This document shows, piece by piece, positions 13,747 to 26,247 of a stretch of 64,000 nt of DNA. The position numbers and the translations under genes were made by a program. The stretch is from Cercis canadensis. Lineage: Eukaryota; Streptophyta; Magnoliopsida; Fabales; Fabaceae. Positions within the stretch are counted from its first letter, which is position 1. The number at the start of each line of letters is the position of its first letter. Under the pieces are notes generated by a model. That model made no database searches. It saw only the letters and a program-made list of their open reading frames with translations, and had not been told where the DNA came from. The stretch is from NCBI GenBank assembly GCA_003255065.1, contig QAOA01003589.1:212494-276493 (forward strand). Direction: 5' to 3'.

Positions 13747-16700
13747 TCCTGGTCCAGATATAGTGACTCACCAGGAAACAGTTCCGTCCCATATACTGTA
13801 ATCCACAAGAAAAATATCTGATTCAGAAATAGGGATGAACCGAAACAAGGTCCCGAACCAAATATAGTGACTCACCTGGAAACTGTCCCGTCTAAGACAC
13901 TATAATCCACAAGAAAAATATTCGAGTCAGAAACAGAAATGAACCGAAACAGGGTCCCGGACCAAATATAGTGACTCAACAGGAAACTTTCCCGTCCCAG
14001 ATAGATTGATTCACAAAAAAAATATCTGAGTCAGAAACAGGAATAAACCGAAACAGGGTCCCGGTCCAAATATAGTGACTCACCTTGAAACTGTCCCGTC
14101 CAAGACACTATAATCCACAAGAAAAATATCCGAGTCAGAAACAGGGATGAACCGAAACTGTGTCCCGGTCCAGATATCGTGACTTACCAAGAAACAGTCC
14201 CGTCCCAGAGACAGGAAAAGACAAGGAAAATATCCGAGTAAAAAACAGGGATGAACCGAAAGAAGGTCCTGGTCAAGATATAGTTACTCACGAGGAAAGA
14301 GACTCGTCCTAGGAAAAGGAAAACACAAGAAAAATATCCGAGTCAGAAACAGGGATAAACCGAAAAAGGGTCCTGGTCTGGATATAGTGACTCACCAGGA
14401 AATAGTTCCGTCCCATATACTGTGATCCACAAGAAAAATATCTGATTCAGAAACAGGGATGAATCGAAACAAGGTCCCGAACCAAATATAGTGACTCACC
14501 TAGAAACTGTACCGTCCAAGATACCATAATCCACAAGAAAAATATTCGAGTCAGAAATAGGGATGAACCGAAATAGGGTCCCGGACTAGGTATAGTGACT
14601 CAACAGGAAACTTTCTCATCCTAGATAGAGTGATCCACAAAACAAAATATCCGAGTCAGAAACAGGAATGAACCGACACAGGGTCCCGGTCTAGATATTG
14701 TGACTTACCAGGAAAAATTCCCGTCCCAGATACAAGGAAAGAAAAGAAAAATATTCGAGTCAGAAACAGGGAAGAACCGAAACAAGGTCCCGGTCCAGTT
14801 ATAGTGAGTCACCAGGAAACAGTCTCGTCCTTGATAATGTAATCCACAAGAAAAATATCCGATTCAGAAACAGGGGTGAACTGAAAGAAGGTCCCGAACC
14901 AAATATAGTGACTCACCTGGAAACTGTCCCATCCCAGATACTATAATCCACAAGAAAAATATTCGAGTCAAAAACAGGGATGAACCGACACATATTTCTC
15001 GAAGAGATATAGTGAGTCAGCAGGAAACTGTCCTGTCCCAGATGCTTTAATCCACAAGAAAAATATCTGTTTCAGAAACAAGGATGAACCGAAACAAGGT
15101 CCCGAACCAAATATAGTGACTCACCTAGAAGCTGTCCCGTCCAACATACTATAATCCACAAGAAAAATATTCAAGTCAGAAACAGGGATGAACTGAAACA
15201 TATTCCTCGAAGAGATATAGTGAGTCAGCAGGAAACTATCCCGTCCCAGATACTGTAATCCACAAGTTAAATATCCGTTTCAGACACAGGGATGAACCGA
15301 AACAAGGTCCCGAACCAAATATAGTGACTCAACTAGAAACTATCCCGTCCAAGATACTATAATCCACAAGAAAAATATTCGAGTAAGAAACAGGGATTAA
15401 CCGAAATAGAGTCCCGGACTAGATATAATGACTCAACAGGAAACTTTCTCGTCTCATATAGAGTGATCCACAAAAAAAAAATATCCGAGTCAGAAACAGG
15501 AATGAACCGACATAGGGTCCCGGTCCAGATATAGTGACTTACCAGGAAACAGTCCCGTCCCAGATACAAGGAAAGATAAGAAAAATATCCGAGTCAGAAA
15601 CAGGGATGAACCGAAACAGGGTCCCGCTCCAGATATAGTGACTCACCAGGAAACAGTCCCGCCCTTGATAATGTAATCCACAAGAAAAATATCCGATTCA
15701 GAAACAGGGATGAACCGAAAGAAGGTCCCGAACCAAATATAGTGACTCACCTGGAAACTGTCCCGTCCCAGATACTATAATCCACAAGAAAAATATTCGA
15801 GTCAGAAAGAATGATGAACCAAAACAGGGTCCCGGACCAGATATAGTGACTCAACAAGAAACTTTCCTGTCCCAGATAGAGTGATCCACAAAAAAAATAT
15901 CTGAGTCAAAAACAGAAAAGAACTGAAACAGGGTGCCGGTCCAGATATAGTGACTTACCAGGAAACTGTCCCGTCCCAGATAAAGGGCAAGACAAGAAAA
16001 ATATCCGAGTCAGAAATAGGGATGAACCAAAATAGGGTTCCGGTTAAGATATAATTACCCACGAGGAAACAGTCCCGTCCTAGATAAAGGAAAACACAAG
16101 AAAAATTTCCGAGTCAGAAACAAAGATGAACCGAAGCAGGGTCCTAGACCAGATATATTGACTCACCAGGAAACTGTCCCGGCCTAGATACTTTAATCCA
16201 CAATTAAAATATCCGAATCAGAAACATTGATGATTTGAAACAGGGTGCTAGATCAAATATAGTGACTCACCAGGAAACAGTCCCGTCCCAGATACAGGGA
16301 AGGACAAGAAAAATATCCGAGTCAGAAACCAGGATAAAATGAAACAGGGTCCCGGTCTAGATATAGTGACTCACCAGGAAATAGTCCCGTCCCAGATACA
16401 GTGATCCAGAAGAAAAATATCCGAGTCAGAAATAAAGATGAACCGAAGCAGGGTCCTAGACCAGATATAGTGACTCACCAGGAAACTGTCCCGGCCTAGA
16501 TACTGTAATCCACAATTAAAATATCCGAATCAGAAACATGGATGAACCGAAACAGGGTGCTAGACCAGATATAGTGACTTACCAAGAAACAGTCCCGTCC
16601 CAGATATAGGGAAAGACAAGAAAAATATCCGAGTTAGAAACCGGGATAAAATGAAACAGGGTCCCAGTCCAGATATAGTGACTCACCAGGAAACAGTTTC

Positions 16701-18659
16701 GTCCCATATACTGTAATCCACAAGAAAAATATCCGATTCAGAAATAGGGAAGAACCGAAACAAGGTCCCGAACCAAATATAGTGACTCACCTGGAAACTG
16801 TCCCGTCCTTGATACTATAATCCACAAGAAAAATATTCGAGTCAGAAACAGGGATGAACCGAAACAGGGTCCCGGACCAAATATAGTGACTCAACAGGAA
16901 ACTTTCCCGTCCCAGATAGAGTAATCCATAAAAAAAAATATCCTAGTCAGAAATAGGAATGAACCGAAACAGGGTCCCAGTCCAGATATAGTGACTTACT
17001 AGGAAATAGTCCCGTCCCAGATACAGGGAAAGAAAACAAAAATATCCGAGTCAGAAACAGGGATGAACCGAAACACGGTCCCGGTCCTGTTATAGTGAGT
17101 CACCAGGAAATAGTCCCGTTCTTGATACTGTAATCCTCAAGAAAAATATCCGATTCAGAAATAGGGATGAACCGAAAAAAGGTCCCGAACCAAATATAGT
17201 GACTCACCTTGAAACTGTCCCATCCCAGATACTATAATCCATAAGAAAAACATTCGAGTCAGAAACAGAGATTAAACGAAACAGGTTCCTCGAAGAGATA
17301 TAGTGAGTTAGTAGGACACTGTCCCGCCCCAGATACTGTAATCCCCAAGAAAAATATCAGATTCAAAAACAGGGAAGAACCGAAACAAGGGTCCCGGACC
17401 AGATATAGTGACTCAACAAGAAACTTTCCCGTCCCAAATAGAGTGATCCACAAAAGAAATATCTGAGTCAGATACAGGAATGAACCGAAACAGGGTCCCG
17501 GTCCAGATATAGTGACTTACCAGGAAACAGTCCCGTCCCAGATAATGGAAAAAACAAAAAAAATATCCGAGTCAGAAACAGGGATGAACCGAAATAGGGT
17601 CCCAGTTAAGATATAGTGACTCACGAGGAAATAGTCCCGTCCTAGATAAAGGAAAACACAAGAAAAATATCCGAGTCAGAAACAAAGATGAACCGAAGCA
17701 GGGTCCTAGACTAGATATAGTGACTCACCAGGAAACTGTCCCGGCCTAGATACAATAATCCACAATTAAAATATCCGAATCAGAAACATGGATGAACCGA
17801 AACAGGGTGCTGGACCACATATAGTGACTTACCAAGAAACAGTCCCGTCCTAGATACAGGGAAAGACAAGAAAAATATCCGAGTCAGAAACCGGGATAAT
17901 ACGAAACAGGGTCACGGTCCAGATATAGTGACTCACCAGGAAACAGTCCCGTCCCAGATACAGTGATCCACAAGAAAAATATCCGAGTCCGAAACAGGGA
18001 TGAACCGAAACAGGGTCCCAGTCCAGATATAGTGACTCACCAGGAAATAGTTTCGTCCCATATACTGTAATCCACAAGAAAAATATCCAATTCAGAAATA
18101 GGGATGAACCGAAACAAGGTCCCGAACCAAATATAGTGACTCACCTGGAAACTGTCCCGTCCAAGATACTATAATCCACAAGAAAAATATTCGAGTTAGA
18201 AAGAATGATGAACCGAAACAGGGTCCCAGACCAGATATAGTGACTCAACAAGAAACTTTCCTGTCCCAGATAGAGTGATCCACAAAAAAAATATCTGAGT
18301 CAGAAACAGGAAAGAACCGAAACAGGGTGCCGGTCCAGATATAGTGACTTACCAGGAAATAGTCCCGTCCTAGATAAAGGGCAAGACAAGAAAAATATCC
18401 GAGTCAAAAATAGGGATGAACCAAAGTAGGGTCCCGGTTAAGATATAGTCACCCACGAGGAAACAGTCCCGTCCTAGATAAAGGAAAACACAAGAAAAAT
18501 TTCCGAGTCAGAAAAGAAGATGAACCGAAGCAAGGTCCTAGACCAGATTTATTGACTCACCAGGAAACTGTCCCGGCCTAGATACTGTAATCCACAATTA
18601 AAATATCCGAATCAGAAACATGGATGAACCGAAACAGGGTGCTGGACCAGATATAGTGA

Positions 18660-18664
18660 CTTAC
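18660..18664. repeat. Target-site duplication, left copy (CTTAC)
   Basis: CTTAC ends the left satellite flank and is repeated at 20092-20096. Five bases is the usual duplication length for many LTR retrotransposon integrases. The preceding base A also matches the last base of the element, so a 6-bp reading cannot be excluded, but 5 bp leaves the TG...CA ends intact. Confidence 0.85.
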
Positions 18665-20091
18665 TGATGAGCTGCCGAGGCTCCTCAAATTAGTTAATGT
18701 TTAAGGTCGGTTCCTAAGCTATTTGCAGCAAAGGGCAGCCCTAAGTCGAACCTAAGGATTGTTCTATTTGGTGAATCATATTGAAAAGCATATAAACAGG
18801 GGGGTTGTGTTTGTTTCTGTGATTAACAAAAATTAATTGAAAGTGGTAGAGTTTAAGAGAAAGCAACCAATCCAAGTCTTAACTAATTTTGATTTTGATT
18901 CATCCTTGATTTCCAAGGATCCACTTAATTATTAATCATGTTCTTGGCCTTTAAAACATATCAAGAAGCCTCTCAATGTTCTATGGATGTCTACTGGTTA
19001 AGCAACCAGAATTCGGTTCAACAAGGGACTAAATGAAGTAAGCAAACATTCAAGTCCAGTTTAACCTAAGTCCTGAATCCAGCCAAGGTAATTAATCCGT
19101 CCAAGCTTAGAACCATTAATTAACCATACAATCCTCTTTTATCACATGCAAACAGAATATGAACACATGAATAATCCAATCCGAATTAAGCAATTCAAAC
19201 AGAATATTTCAGAGGATTGAAAGAACTTGATTAACAACTAAAATGAAGAACAACAACACATAATCTCAAAATCAATAATCAGAATAGCAAAACCTGGATT
19301 GATATGATGATTTAGCCCTCCATGAACAAGAAGAGCTGAGTTCTTACAAAATATCTAAGAGAAAACTTAAGAGCTAAGGAAAGCTAGAAAGCTGTCTAAA
19401 AAATCTAAAGACTTCATTCATGAATTTCGGCTGCCCCCTCTTGCTGATATAGACCTCCAAATTTACATGCACACCCAAATTTCCCTTAGGGCACACTTGT
19501 TCCCATGGGCCTTAGCTTCAATTGGGCTTTGGTTTGGGCCCATTTGGACTTGTCATGAGGAAGTTAGGCCCATTTAAGTGGCAAAAGGTGTCTGGAACCG
19601 TCAGCTAACTTGCACAGCAAATAAGACCATCTTCCACATAAAATATGGTGAACCGGTCTTCATATCAATTGAAGCTCTGTCTGTTAGCTTTCCAATGGTA
19701 CCAGTTTCAGGTCCATATGACATCTACAACTCAAGTTATGACCCAAATACTGCATGTAGGTCAGGATCCTGCGACAGCATGTCTTCTCTGGCTTCCAGGC
19801 TGCATATGACCTTCTGAACGTCCGAATTAGCTTTGGAGCCCTGAAAGAAAGTTGTAGACAATTCTCTCAGCTTTCCAACAAGGTATGACTCGGAATTTTT
19901 AGACATCCAGAACTCAAGATATGCCTGAAACACAGAGACAGCATATAATGCCCAGTATTGCTGGAAATTGCAATTAAGCATAAATGGATCCTAAGTCATG
20001 AAATGAGGTCTAAGTCTATGCAATTCAGCCCAAAAGAGGTTTAAAAGACTAAGTATGAGGGATAACTATTATATAAAAAGTGTGTTCATCA
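18665..20091 (-). mobile_element. Solo LTR of a retrotransposon, inserted in the satellite
   Basis: This 1427-bp block has no similarity to the satellite. It begins TGATGA and ends TCATCA, a short perfect inverted repeat with the TG...CA ends typical of LTRs. It is flanked by a perfect 5-bp duplication, CTTAC. Removing the block and one CTTAC restores a normal monomer. There is no coding domain, primer-binding site or polypurine tract beside it, so a solo LTR left by LTR-LTR recombination is the simplest reading. Minus orientation is suggested by a TATA-like ctatatcagc (complement of 19443-19452), with downstream T-rich sequence in that orientation. The TGATGA end and length would suit a plant Ty3/gypsy (Metaviridae) element, but the lineage is not proven. 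A solo LTR has no partner for dating. The intact target duplication, and similar satellite on both sides, suggest insertion late relative to array turnover. Confidence 0.82.
19686..19923. repeat. Degenerate internal duplication inside the LTR
   Basis: Two modules each begin agctttccaa (19686-19695 and 19869-19878) and each contain aactcaagttatg or aactcaagatatg (19728-19740 and 19911-19923). The spacing between start and end motifs is the same in both. With the LTR read on the minus strand, both modules lie upstream of the TATA-like site, that is in the probable U3 part, where duplicated modules are common. Whether they bind anything is unknown. Confidence 0.6.
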
Positions 20092-20096
20092 CTTAC
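20092..20096. repeat. Target-site duplication, right copy (CTTAC)
   Basis: This is the perfect match to 18660-18664. Reading from the left flank through one copy gives gtgacttaccaagaaacag, a normal family A sequence, so the insertion site was inside an ordinary monomer. Confidence 0.85.
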
Positions 20097-21083
20097 CAAG
20101 AAACAGTCCCGTCCCAGATATAGGGAAGGACAAGAAAAATATCCAAGTCAGAAACCAGGATAAATGAATTAGGGTCCCGGTCCAGATATAGTGACTTGCC
20201 AGGAAACAATCTCGTCCTAGATACAGGGAAAGACAAGAAAAATATCCGAGTCAGAAACCGGGATAATACGAAACAGGGTCCCGGTCCAGATATAGTGTCT
20301 CACTAGGCAACAGTCTCGTCCCAGATACAGTGATCCACAAGAAAAATATCCGAGTCCGAAACAGGGATGAACCGAAACAGGGTCCCGGTCCAGATACAGT
20401 GAGTCACCAGGAAACAGTCCTGTCCTTGATACTGTAATCCTCAAGAAAAATATCCGATTCAGAAACAGGGATGAACCGAAAAAAGGTCCCGAAACAAATA
20501 TAGTGACTCACCTGCAAACTATCCCATCCCAGATACTATAATCCACAAGAAAAATATTCGAGTCACAAACAGGGATTAAACGAAACAGGTTCCTCGAAGA
20601 GATATAGTGAGTCAACAGGAAACTGTTCCCTCCCAGATACTATAATCACCAAGAAAAATATCAGAAGAAACAGGTAGGAACCGAAACAAGGTCCCCAACC
20701 AAATTTAGTGACTCACCTGGAAACTGTCCAGTCCCAGATACTATAATCCACAAGAAAAATATTCGAGTCAGAAAAAAGGTTGAACCGAAACAGGGTCTTA
20801 GACCAGATATAGTGACTCACCAGGAAACTGTCCTGGCCTAGATACTATAATCCACAATAAAAATATCCGAATCCGAAACATGGATGAACCGAAATAGGGT
20901 GCTGGACCAGATATAGTGACTTACTAAGAAATAGTCCCGTCCCAGATACAGGGAAAGACAAGAAAAATATCCGAGTCAGAAACCGGGATAATACGAAACA
21001 GGGTCCCGGTCCAGATATAGTGACTCACCAGGAAACAGTCCCGTCCCAGATACAGTGATCCAGAAGAAAAATATCTGAGTCCG

Positions 21084-21091
21084 AAACAGGG
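21084..21091 (+). repeat. 16-bp deletion site in a shortened (~88-bp) monomer
   Basis: gtccgaaacaggg joins directly to tcccagtcc, with the second aaacaggg copy and the 8 bases between them missing. With the site at 21796 it accounts for the 31-32 bp missing from the 21-monomer span 20855-23007. Confidence 0.85.
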
Positions 21092-21795
21092 TCCCAGTCC
21101 AGATATAGTAACTCACCAGGAAACAGTTCCGTCCCATATACTGTAATCCAAGAGAAAAATATCCGATTCAGAAATAGGGAAGAACCGAAACAAGGACCCG
21201 AACCAAATATAGTGACTCACCTGGAAACTGTCCCGTCCTTGATACTATAATCCACAAGAAAAATATTCGAGTCAGAAACAGGGATGAACCAAAACAGGGT
21301 CCCGGACCAAATATAGTGACTCAAAAGGAAACTTTCCCGTCCCAGATAGAGTGATCCACAAAAAAAATATCCGAGTCAGAAACAGGAATGAACCGAAACA
21401 GGGTCCCAGTCCAGATATAGTGACTTACCAGGTAACAGTCCCGTCCCAGATACAGGGAAAGAAAAGAAAAATATCCGAGTCAGAAACAGGGGTGAACCGA
21501 AACAGTGTCCCGGTCCAGGTATAGTGAGTCACCAGGAAACTTTCCCATCCCAGATAGAATGATCCACAAAAAAAATATCTGAGTCAGAAACAGGAATGAA
21601 CCGAAACAGGGTCCCGGTCCAGATATAGTGACTTACCAGGAAACAGTCTCGTCCCAGATAATGGAAAAAATAAGAAAAATATCCGAGTCAGAAACCGGGA
21701 TAAAATGAAACAGGGTCCCGGTCCAGATATAGTGACTCGCCAGGAAACAATCCCGTCCCAGATACAGTGATCTATAAGAAAAATATCTTAGTCCG

Positions 21796-21803
21796 AAACA
21801 GGG
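21796..21803 (+). repeat. 16-bp deletion site in a shortened (~88-bp) monomer
   Basis: gtccgaaacaggg joins directly to tcccggtcc. This is the same b-type monomer context as at 21084, about 7 monomers downstream, so it may be a copy of that event rather than a new one. Confidence 0.85.
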
Positions 21804-23007
21804 TCCCGGTCCACATATCGTGACTCACCAGGAAACAGTTCCGTCCCATATACTGTAATCTACAAGAAAAATATCCGATTCAGAAATAGGGATGAACCGA
21901 AAGAAGGTCCCGAACCAAATATAGTGACTCACCTGGAAACTGTCCCGTCCAAGATACTATAATCCACAAGAAAAAATTTCGAGTCAGAAACAGGGATGAA
22001 CCGAAACAGGGTCCCGGACCAAATATAGTGACTTACCAGGAAACTTTCCCGTCCCAGATAAAGTGTTCCACAAAAAAAAAATATCCGTGTCAGAAACAGG
22101 AATGAACCGAAACAGGGTCCCGGTCCAGATATAGTGACTTACCAGGAAACAGTCCCGTCCCTTCTACAGGAAAAAAAAGAAAAATATCTGTGTCAGAAAC
22201 AGGGATAAACCGAAACAGGGTCTCGGTCCAGTTATAGTGTGTCACAAGGAAACAGTCCCGTCCTTGATACTGTAATCCTCAAGAAAAATATCCGATCCAG
22301 AAACAGGGATGAAACGAAAAAAGGTCCCGAACAAAATATAGTAACTCAGCTGGAAACAATCCCATCCCAGATACTATAATCCACAAGAAAAATATTCGAG
22401 TCAGAAACAGAGATTAAACAAAACAGGTTCCTCAAAGAGATATAGTGAGTCATTAGGAAACTGTCCCGTCCCAGATACTGTAATCCCCAAGAAAAATATT
22501 AGATTCAGAAACAGGGATGAACCGAAACAAGGTCCCGAACCAAATATAGTGACTCACCTGGAAACTGTCCAGTCCCATATACTATAATCCACAAGAAAAA
22601 TATTCGAGTCAGAAAAAAGGTTGAACCGAAACAGGGTCCCGGACCAGATATAATGACTCAACAAGAAACTTTCCCGTCCCAGATAGAGTGATCCACAAAA
22701 AAAATATCTGAGTCAGAAACAGGAATGAACCGAAACAGGGTCACGGTCCAGATATAGTGACTTACCAGGAAACAGTCCCGTCCCAGATAATGGAAAAAAC
22801 AAGAAAAATATCCGAGTCAGAAACAGGGATGAACCGAAATAGGGTCCCGGTTAAGATATAGTGACTCACGAGGAAACAGCCCCGTCCTAGATAAAGGAAA
22901 ACACAAGAAAAATATCCGAGTCAGAAATAAAGATGAACTGAAGCAGGGTCCTAAACCAGATATAGTGACTCACTAGGAAACTGTCCCGGCCTAGATACTG
23001 TAATCCA

Positions 23008-24479
23008 CAATTAAAATATCCGAATCAGAAACATGGAGGAACCGAAAGAGGGTGCTGGACCAGATATAGTGACTTACCAAGAAACAGTCCCATCCCAGAT
23101 ACAGGGAAAGACAAGAAAAATATCCGAGTCAGAAATCGGGATAAAACGAAACAGGGTCCCGGTCCAGATATAGTGACTCACCAGGAAAAAGTTTCGTCCC
23201 AGATACAGTGATCCACAAGAAAAATATCCGAGTCCGGAAAAGGGATGAACCGAAACAGGGTCCCGGTCCAGATATTGTGACTCACCAGGAAACAGTTCCG
23301 TCCCATATACTGTAATCCACAAGAAAAATATGTGATTCAGAAATAGGGATGAACGGAAACAAGGTCCCGAACCAAATATAGTGACTCAACTGGAAACTGT
23401 CCCGTCCAAGATACTATAATCCACAAGAAAAATATTCGAGCCAGAAACAGGGATGAACCGAAACAGGGTCCCGGACCAAATATAGTGACTCAATAGGAAA
23501 CTTTCCCGTCCCAGATAGAGTGATCCACAAAAAAAAATATCCAAGTCAGAAACAGGAATGAACCGAAATAGGGATGAACCGAAACAGGGTCCCGGACCAG
23601 ATATAGTGACTTACCAGGAAATAGTCCCGTCCCAGATACAGGGAAAGAAAAGAAAAATATCCGAGTCAGAAACAGGGATGAACAGAAACAGGGTCCCGGT
23701 CCAGTTATAGTGAGTCAACAGGAAACTGTCCCGTCCTTGATACTGTAATCCTCAAGAAAAATATCTGATTCAGAAACAGGGATGAACCGAAAAAAGTCCC
23801 GAACCAAATATAATAACTCACCAGGAAACTGTCCCATCCCAGATACTATAATCCACAAGAAAAATATTCGAGTCAGAAACAGGGATTAAACGAAACAGGT
23901 TCCTCGAAGAGATATGGTGAGTCAGCAGGAAACTGTTCCCTCCCAGATAGTGTAATCCCCAAGAAAAATACCAGATTCATAAACATGGATGAACCGAAAC
24001 AAGGTCCCGAACCAAATATAGTGACTCAACTGGAAACTGTACCGTCCCAGATACTATAATCCATAAGAAAAATATTCGAGTCAGAAAGAAACTTGAACTG
24101 AAACGGGGTCCCGGACCAGATATAGTGACTCAACAAGAAACTTTCCCGTCCCAGATAGAGTGATCCACAAAAAAAATATCTGAGTCAGAAACAGGAATGA
24201 ACCGAAACAGGATCCTGGTCCAGATATAGTGACTTACCAGGAAACAGTCCCGTCCCAGATAATGGAAAAAACAAGAAAAATATCCGATTCAGAAACAAGG
24301 ATGAACCGAAATAGGTTCCCGGTTAAGATATAGTGACTCACGAGGAAACAGTCCCGTCCTAGATAAAGGAAAACACAAGAAAAATATCCGAGTCAGAAAC
24401 AAAGATGAACCGAAGCAGGATCCTAAACCAGATATAGTGACTCACCAGGAAACTGTCCTGGCCTAGATACTGTAATCCA
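23008..24479 (+). repeat. 14-monomer higher-order repeat (1472 bp)
   Basis: The unit runs from one caattaaaat marker to the next. Monomer types appear in the order n, a, b, c, d, e, f, g, h, i, j, k, l, m. Length is 14 x 104 = 1456 plus the 16-bp expansion in the e-type monomer at 23556. This is the most complete statement of the order in the window and serves as the reference for the others. Confidence 0.75.
23556..23587 (+). repeat. 16-bp expansion in a ~120-bp monomer
   Basis: Bases 23556-23571 (gaatgaaccgaaatag) and 23572-23587 (ggatgaaccgaaacag) are adjacent copies of a 16-bp unit. The usual monomer has it once before gggtccc. It is the reciprocal product of the 16-bp losses seen elsewhere. 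Confidence 0.85.
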
Positions 24480-26247
24480 CAATAAAAATATCCGAATCAG
24501 AAACATGGACGAACCGAAACAGGGTGCTGGACCAGATATAGTGACTTACCAAGAAACAGACCCGTTCCAGATACATGGAAAAACAAGAAAAATATCCGAG
24601 TCAGAAACCGGGATAATACGAAACAGGGTCCCGGTCCAGATATAGTGACTCAACAGGAAACAGTCCCGTCCCAGATACAGTGATCCACAAGAAAAATATC
24701 CGAGTCCGAAAAAGAGATGAACCGAAACAGGGTCCCGGTCCAGATATAGTGACTCACCAGGAAACAGTTCCGTCCCATATACTGTAATCCACAAGAAAAA
24801 TATCCGATTCAGAAATAGGGATGAACGGATACAAGGTCCCGAACCAAATATAGTGACTCACCGGGAAACTGTCCCGTCCAAGATACTATAATCCATAAGA
24901 AAAATATTCGAGCCAGAAACAGGGATGAACCGAAACAGGGTCCCGGACCAAATATAGTGACTCAACAGAAAACTTTCCCTTCCCAGATAGAGTGATCCAC
25001 AAAAAAAAAATATCCGAGTAAGAAATAGTAATAAACCGAAACAGGGTCTCGTTCCAGATATATTGACTTACCAGGAAACAGTCCCGTCCCATATACAGGG
25101 AAAGAAAAGAAAAATATTCGAGTCAGAAACAGGGATGAACCGAAACAGGGTCCTGGTCCAGTTATAGTGAGTCACCAGAAACAGTCCCGTCCTTGATACT
25201 ATAATCCTCAAGAAAAATATTCGAGTTCGAAACCGGGATGAACCGAAACAGGGTCCCGGACCAAATATAGTGACCCAACAGGAAACTTTCCCGTCCCAGA
25301 TAGAGTGATCCACAAAAAAAAATATCCGAGTCAGAAATAGGAATAAACCGAAACAGGGTCCCGGTCCAGATAAAGTGACTTACCAGGAAACAGTCCCGTC
25401 CCAGATACAGGGAAAAAAAGAAAAATATCCGAGTCAGAAACAGGGATGAACCGAAACAGGATCCCGGTCCAGTTATATTGAGTCACCAGGAAACAGTCCC
25501 GCCGTTGATACAGTAATCCTCAAGAAAAATATCCGATTCTGAAACAGGGATAAACCGAAAAAAGGTCCAAAACCAAAAATAGTTACTCACCTGGAAACTG
25601 TCCCATCCCAGATACTATAATCCACAAGAAAAATATTCGAGTCAGAAACAGAGATTAAACAAAACAGGTTCCTCAAAGAGATATAATGAGTCAGCAGGAC
25701 ACTGTCCTGTCCCAGATACTGTAATCCCCAAGAAAAATATCAGATTCAGAAGCAGGGATGAACCGAAACAAGATCCCGAACCAAATATAGTGACTCAACT
25801 GGAACCTGTACCGTCCCAGACACTATAATCCACAAGAAAATATTCGAGTCAGAAAGAAGGTTGAAACGAAACAGGGTCCCGGACCAGATATAGTGACTCG
25901 ACAAGAAACTTTCCCGTCCCAGATAGAGTGATCCACAAAAAAAATATCTGAGTCAGAAACAGGAATGAACCGAAACAGGGTCACGGTCCATATATAGTGA
26001 CTTACCAGGAAACAGTCCCTTCCCAGATAATGGAAAAAACAAGAAAAATATCCGAGTCAGAAACAGGGATGAACCGAAATAGGGTCCCGGTTAAGATATA
26101 GTGAATCACGAGGAAACAGTCCCGTCCTAGATAAAGGAAAACACAAGAAAAATATCTGAGTCAAAAACAAAGAAGAACCGAAGCAGGGTCTTAGACCAGA
26201 TATAGTGACTCACCAGGAAATTGTCCTGGCCTAGACACTGTAATGCA
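24480..26247 (+). repeat. 17-monomer higher-order repeat (1768 bp) with a repeated d-e-f triplet
   Basis: This is exactly 17 x 104 bp. The order is n, a, b, c, d, e, f, then a second d', e', f', then g to m. The first monomer of the extra triplet (about 25193-25296) starts like type g (ttgatact, atcctcaag) and ends like type d (attcgag, ggaccaaatatag). A g/d hybrid is what an unequal crossover between those two types would leave. Confidence 0.7.

Larger units (their letters stand above)
1..18664 (+). repeat. Satellite array, family A, left segment (~104-bp monomer)
   Basis: About 180 head-to-tail monomers of roughly 104 bp fill this stretch without unique sequence. A typical copy carries ccgagtcag, gatgaaccgaaacaggg, gtcccggtccagatatag, tgactcaccaggaaacag and cacaagaaaaatat in that order. 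Neighbouring monomers differ noticeably, but specific variants recur. A diagnostic variant with caattaaaat in place of caagaaaaat starts at 199, 1135, 2278, 4051, 6238 (first base changed), 8009, 9892 (first base changed), 12464, 13505, 16201, 16513, 17763 and 18595. The gaps are close to 9, 11, 17, 21, 17, 18, 25, 10, 26, 3, 12 and 8 monomers. The higher-order order is therefore present but irregular, unlike the right end of the window. No gene is seen in it. Repeat identity is certain; the chromosomal role is inference. Confidence 0.97.

Noticed and set aside
19578-19981. Two short open frames inside the solo LTR (19578-19817 plus, 19736-19981 minus)
   Set aside because: They overlap each other on opposite strands, have no recognisable domain and lie in LTR sequence, which is normally non-coding.
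18665-20091. Reading the insertion as a DNA transposon, MITE or Helitron
   Set aside because: The inverted ends are only about 6 bp, the ends are TG...CA and the target duplication is 5 bp, which suits an LTR better. Helitron ends and insertion between A and T are absent.
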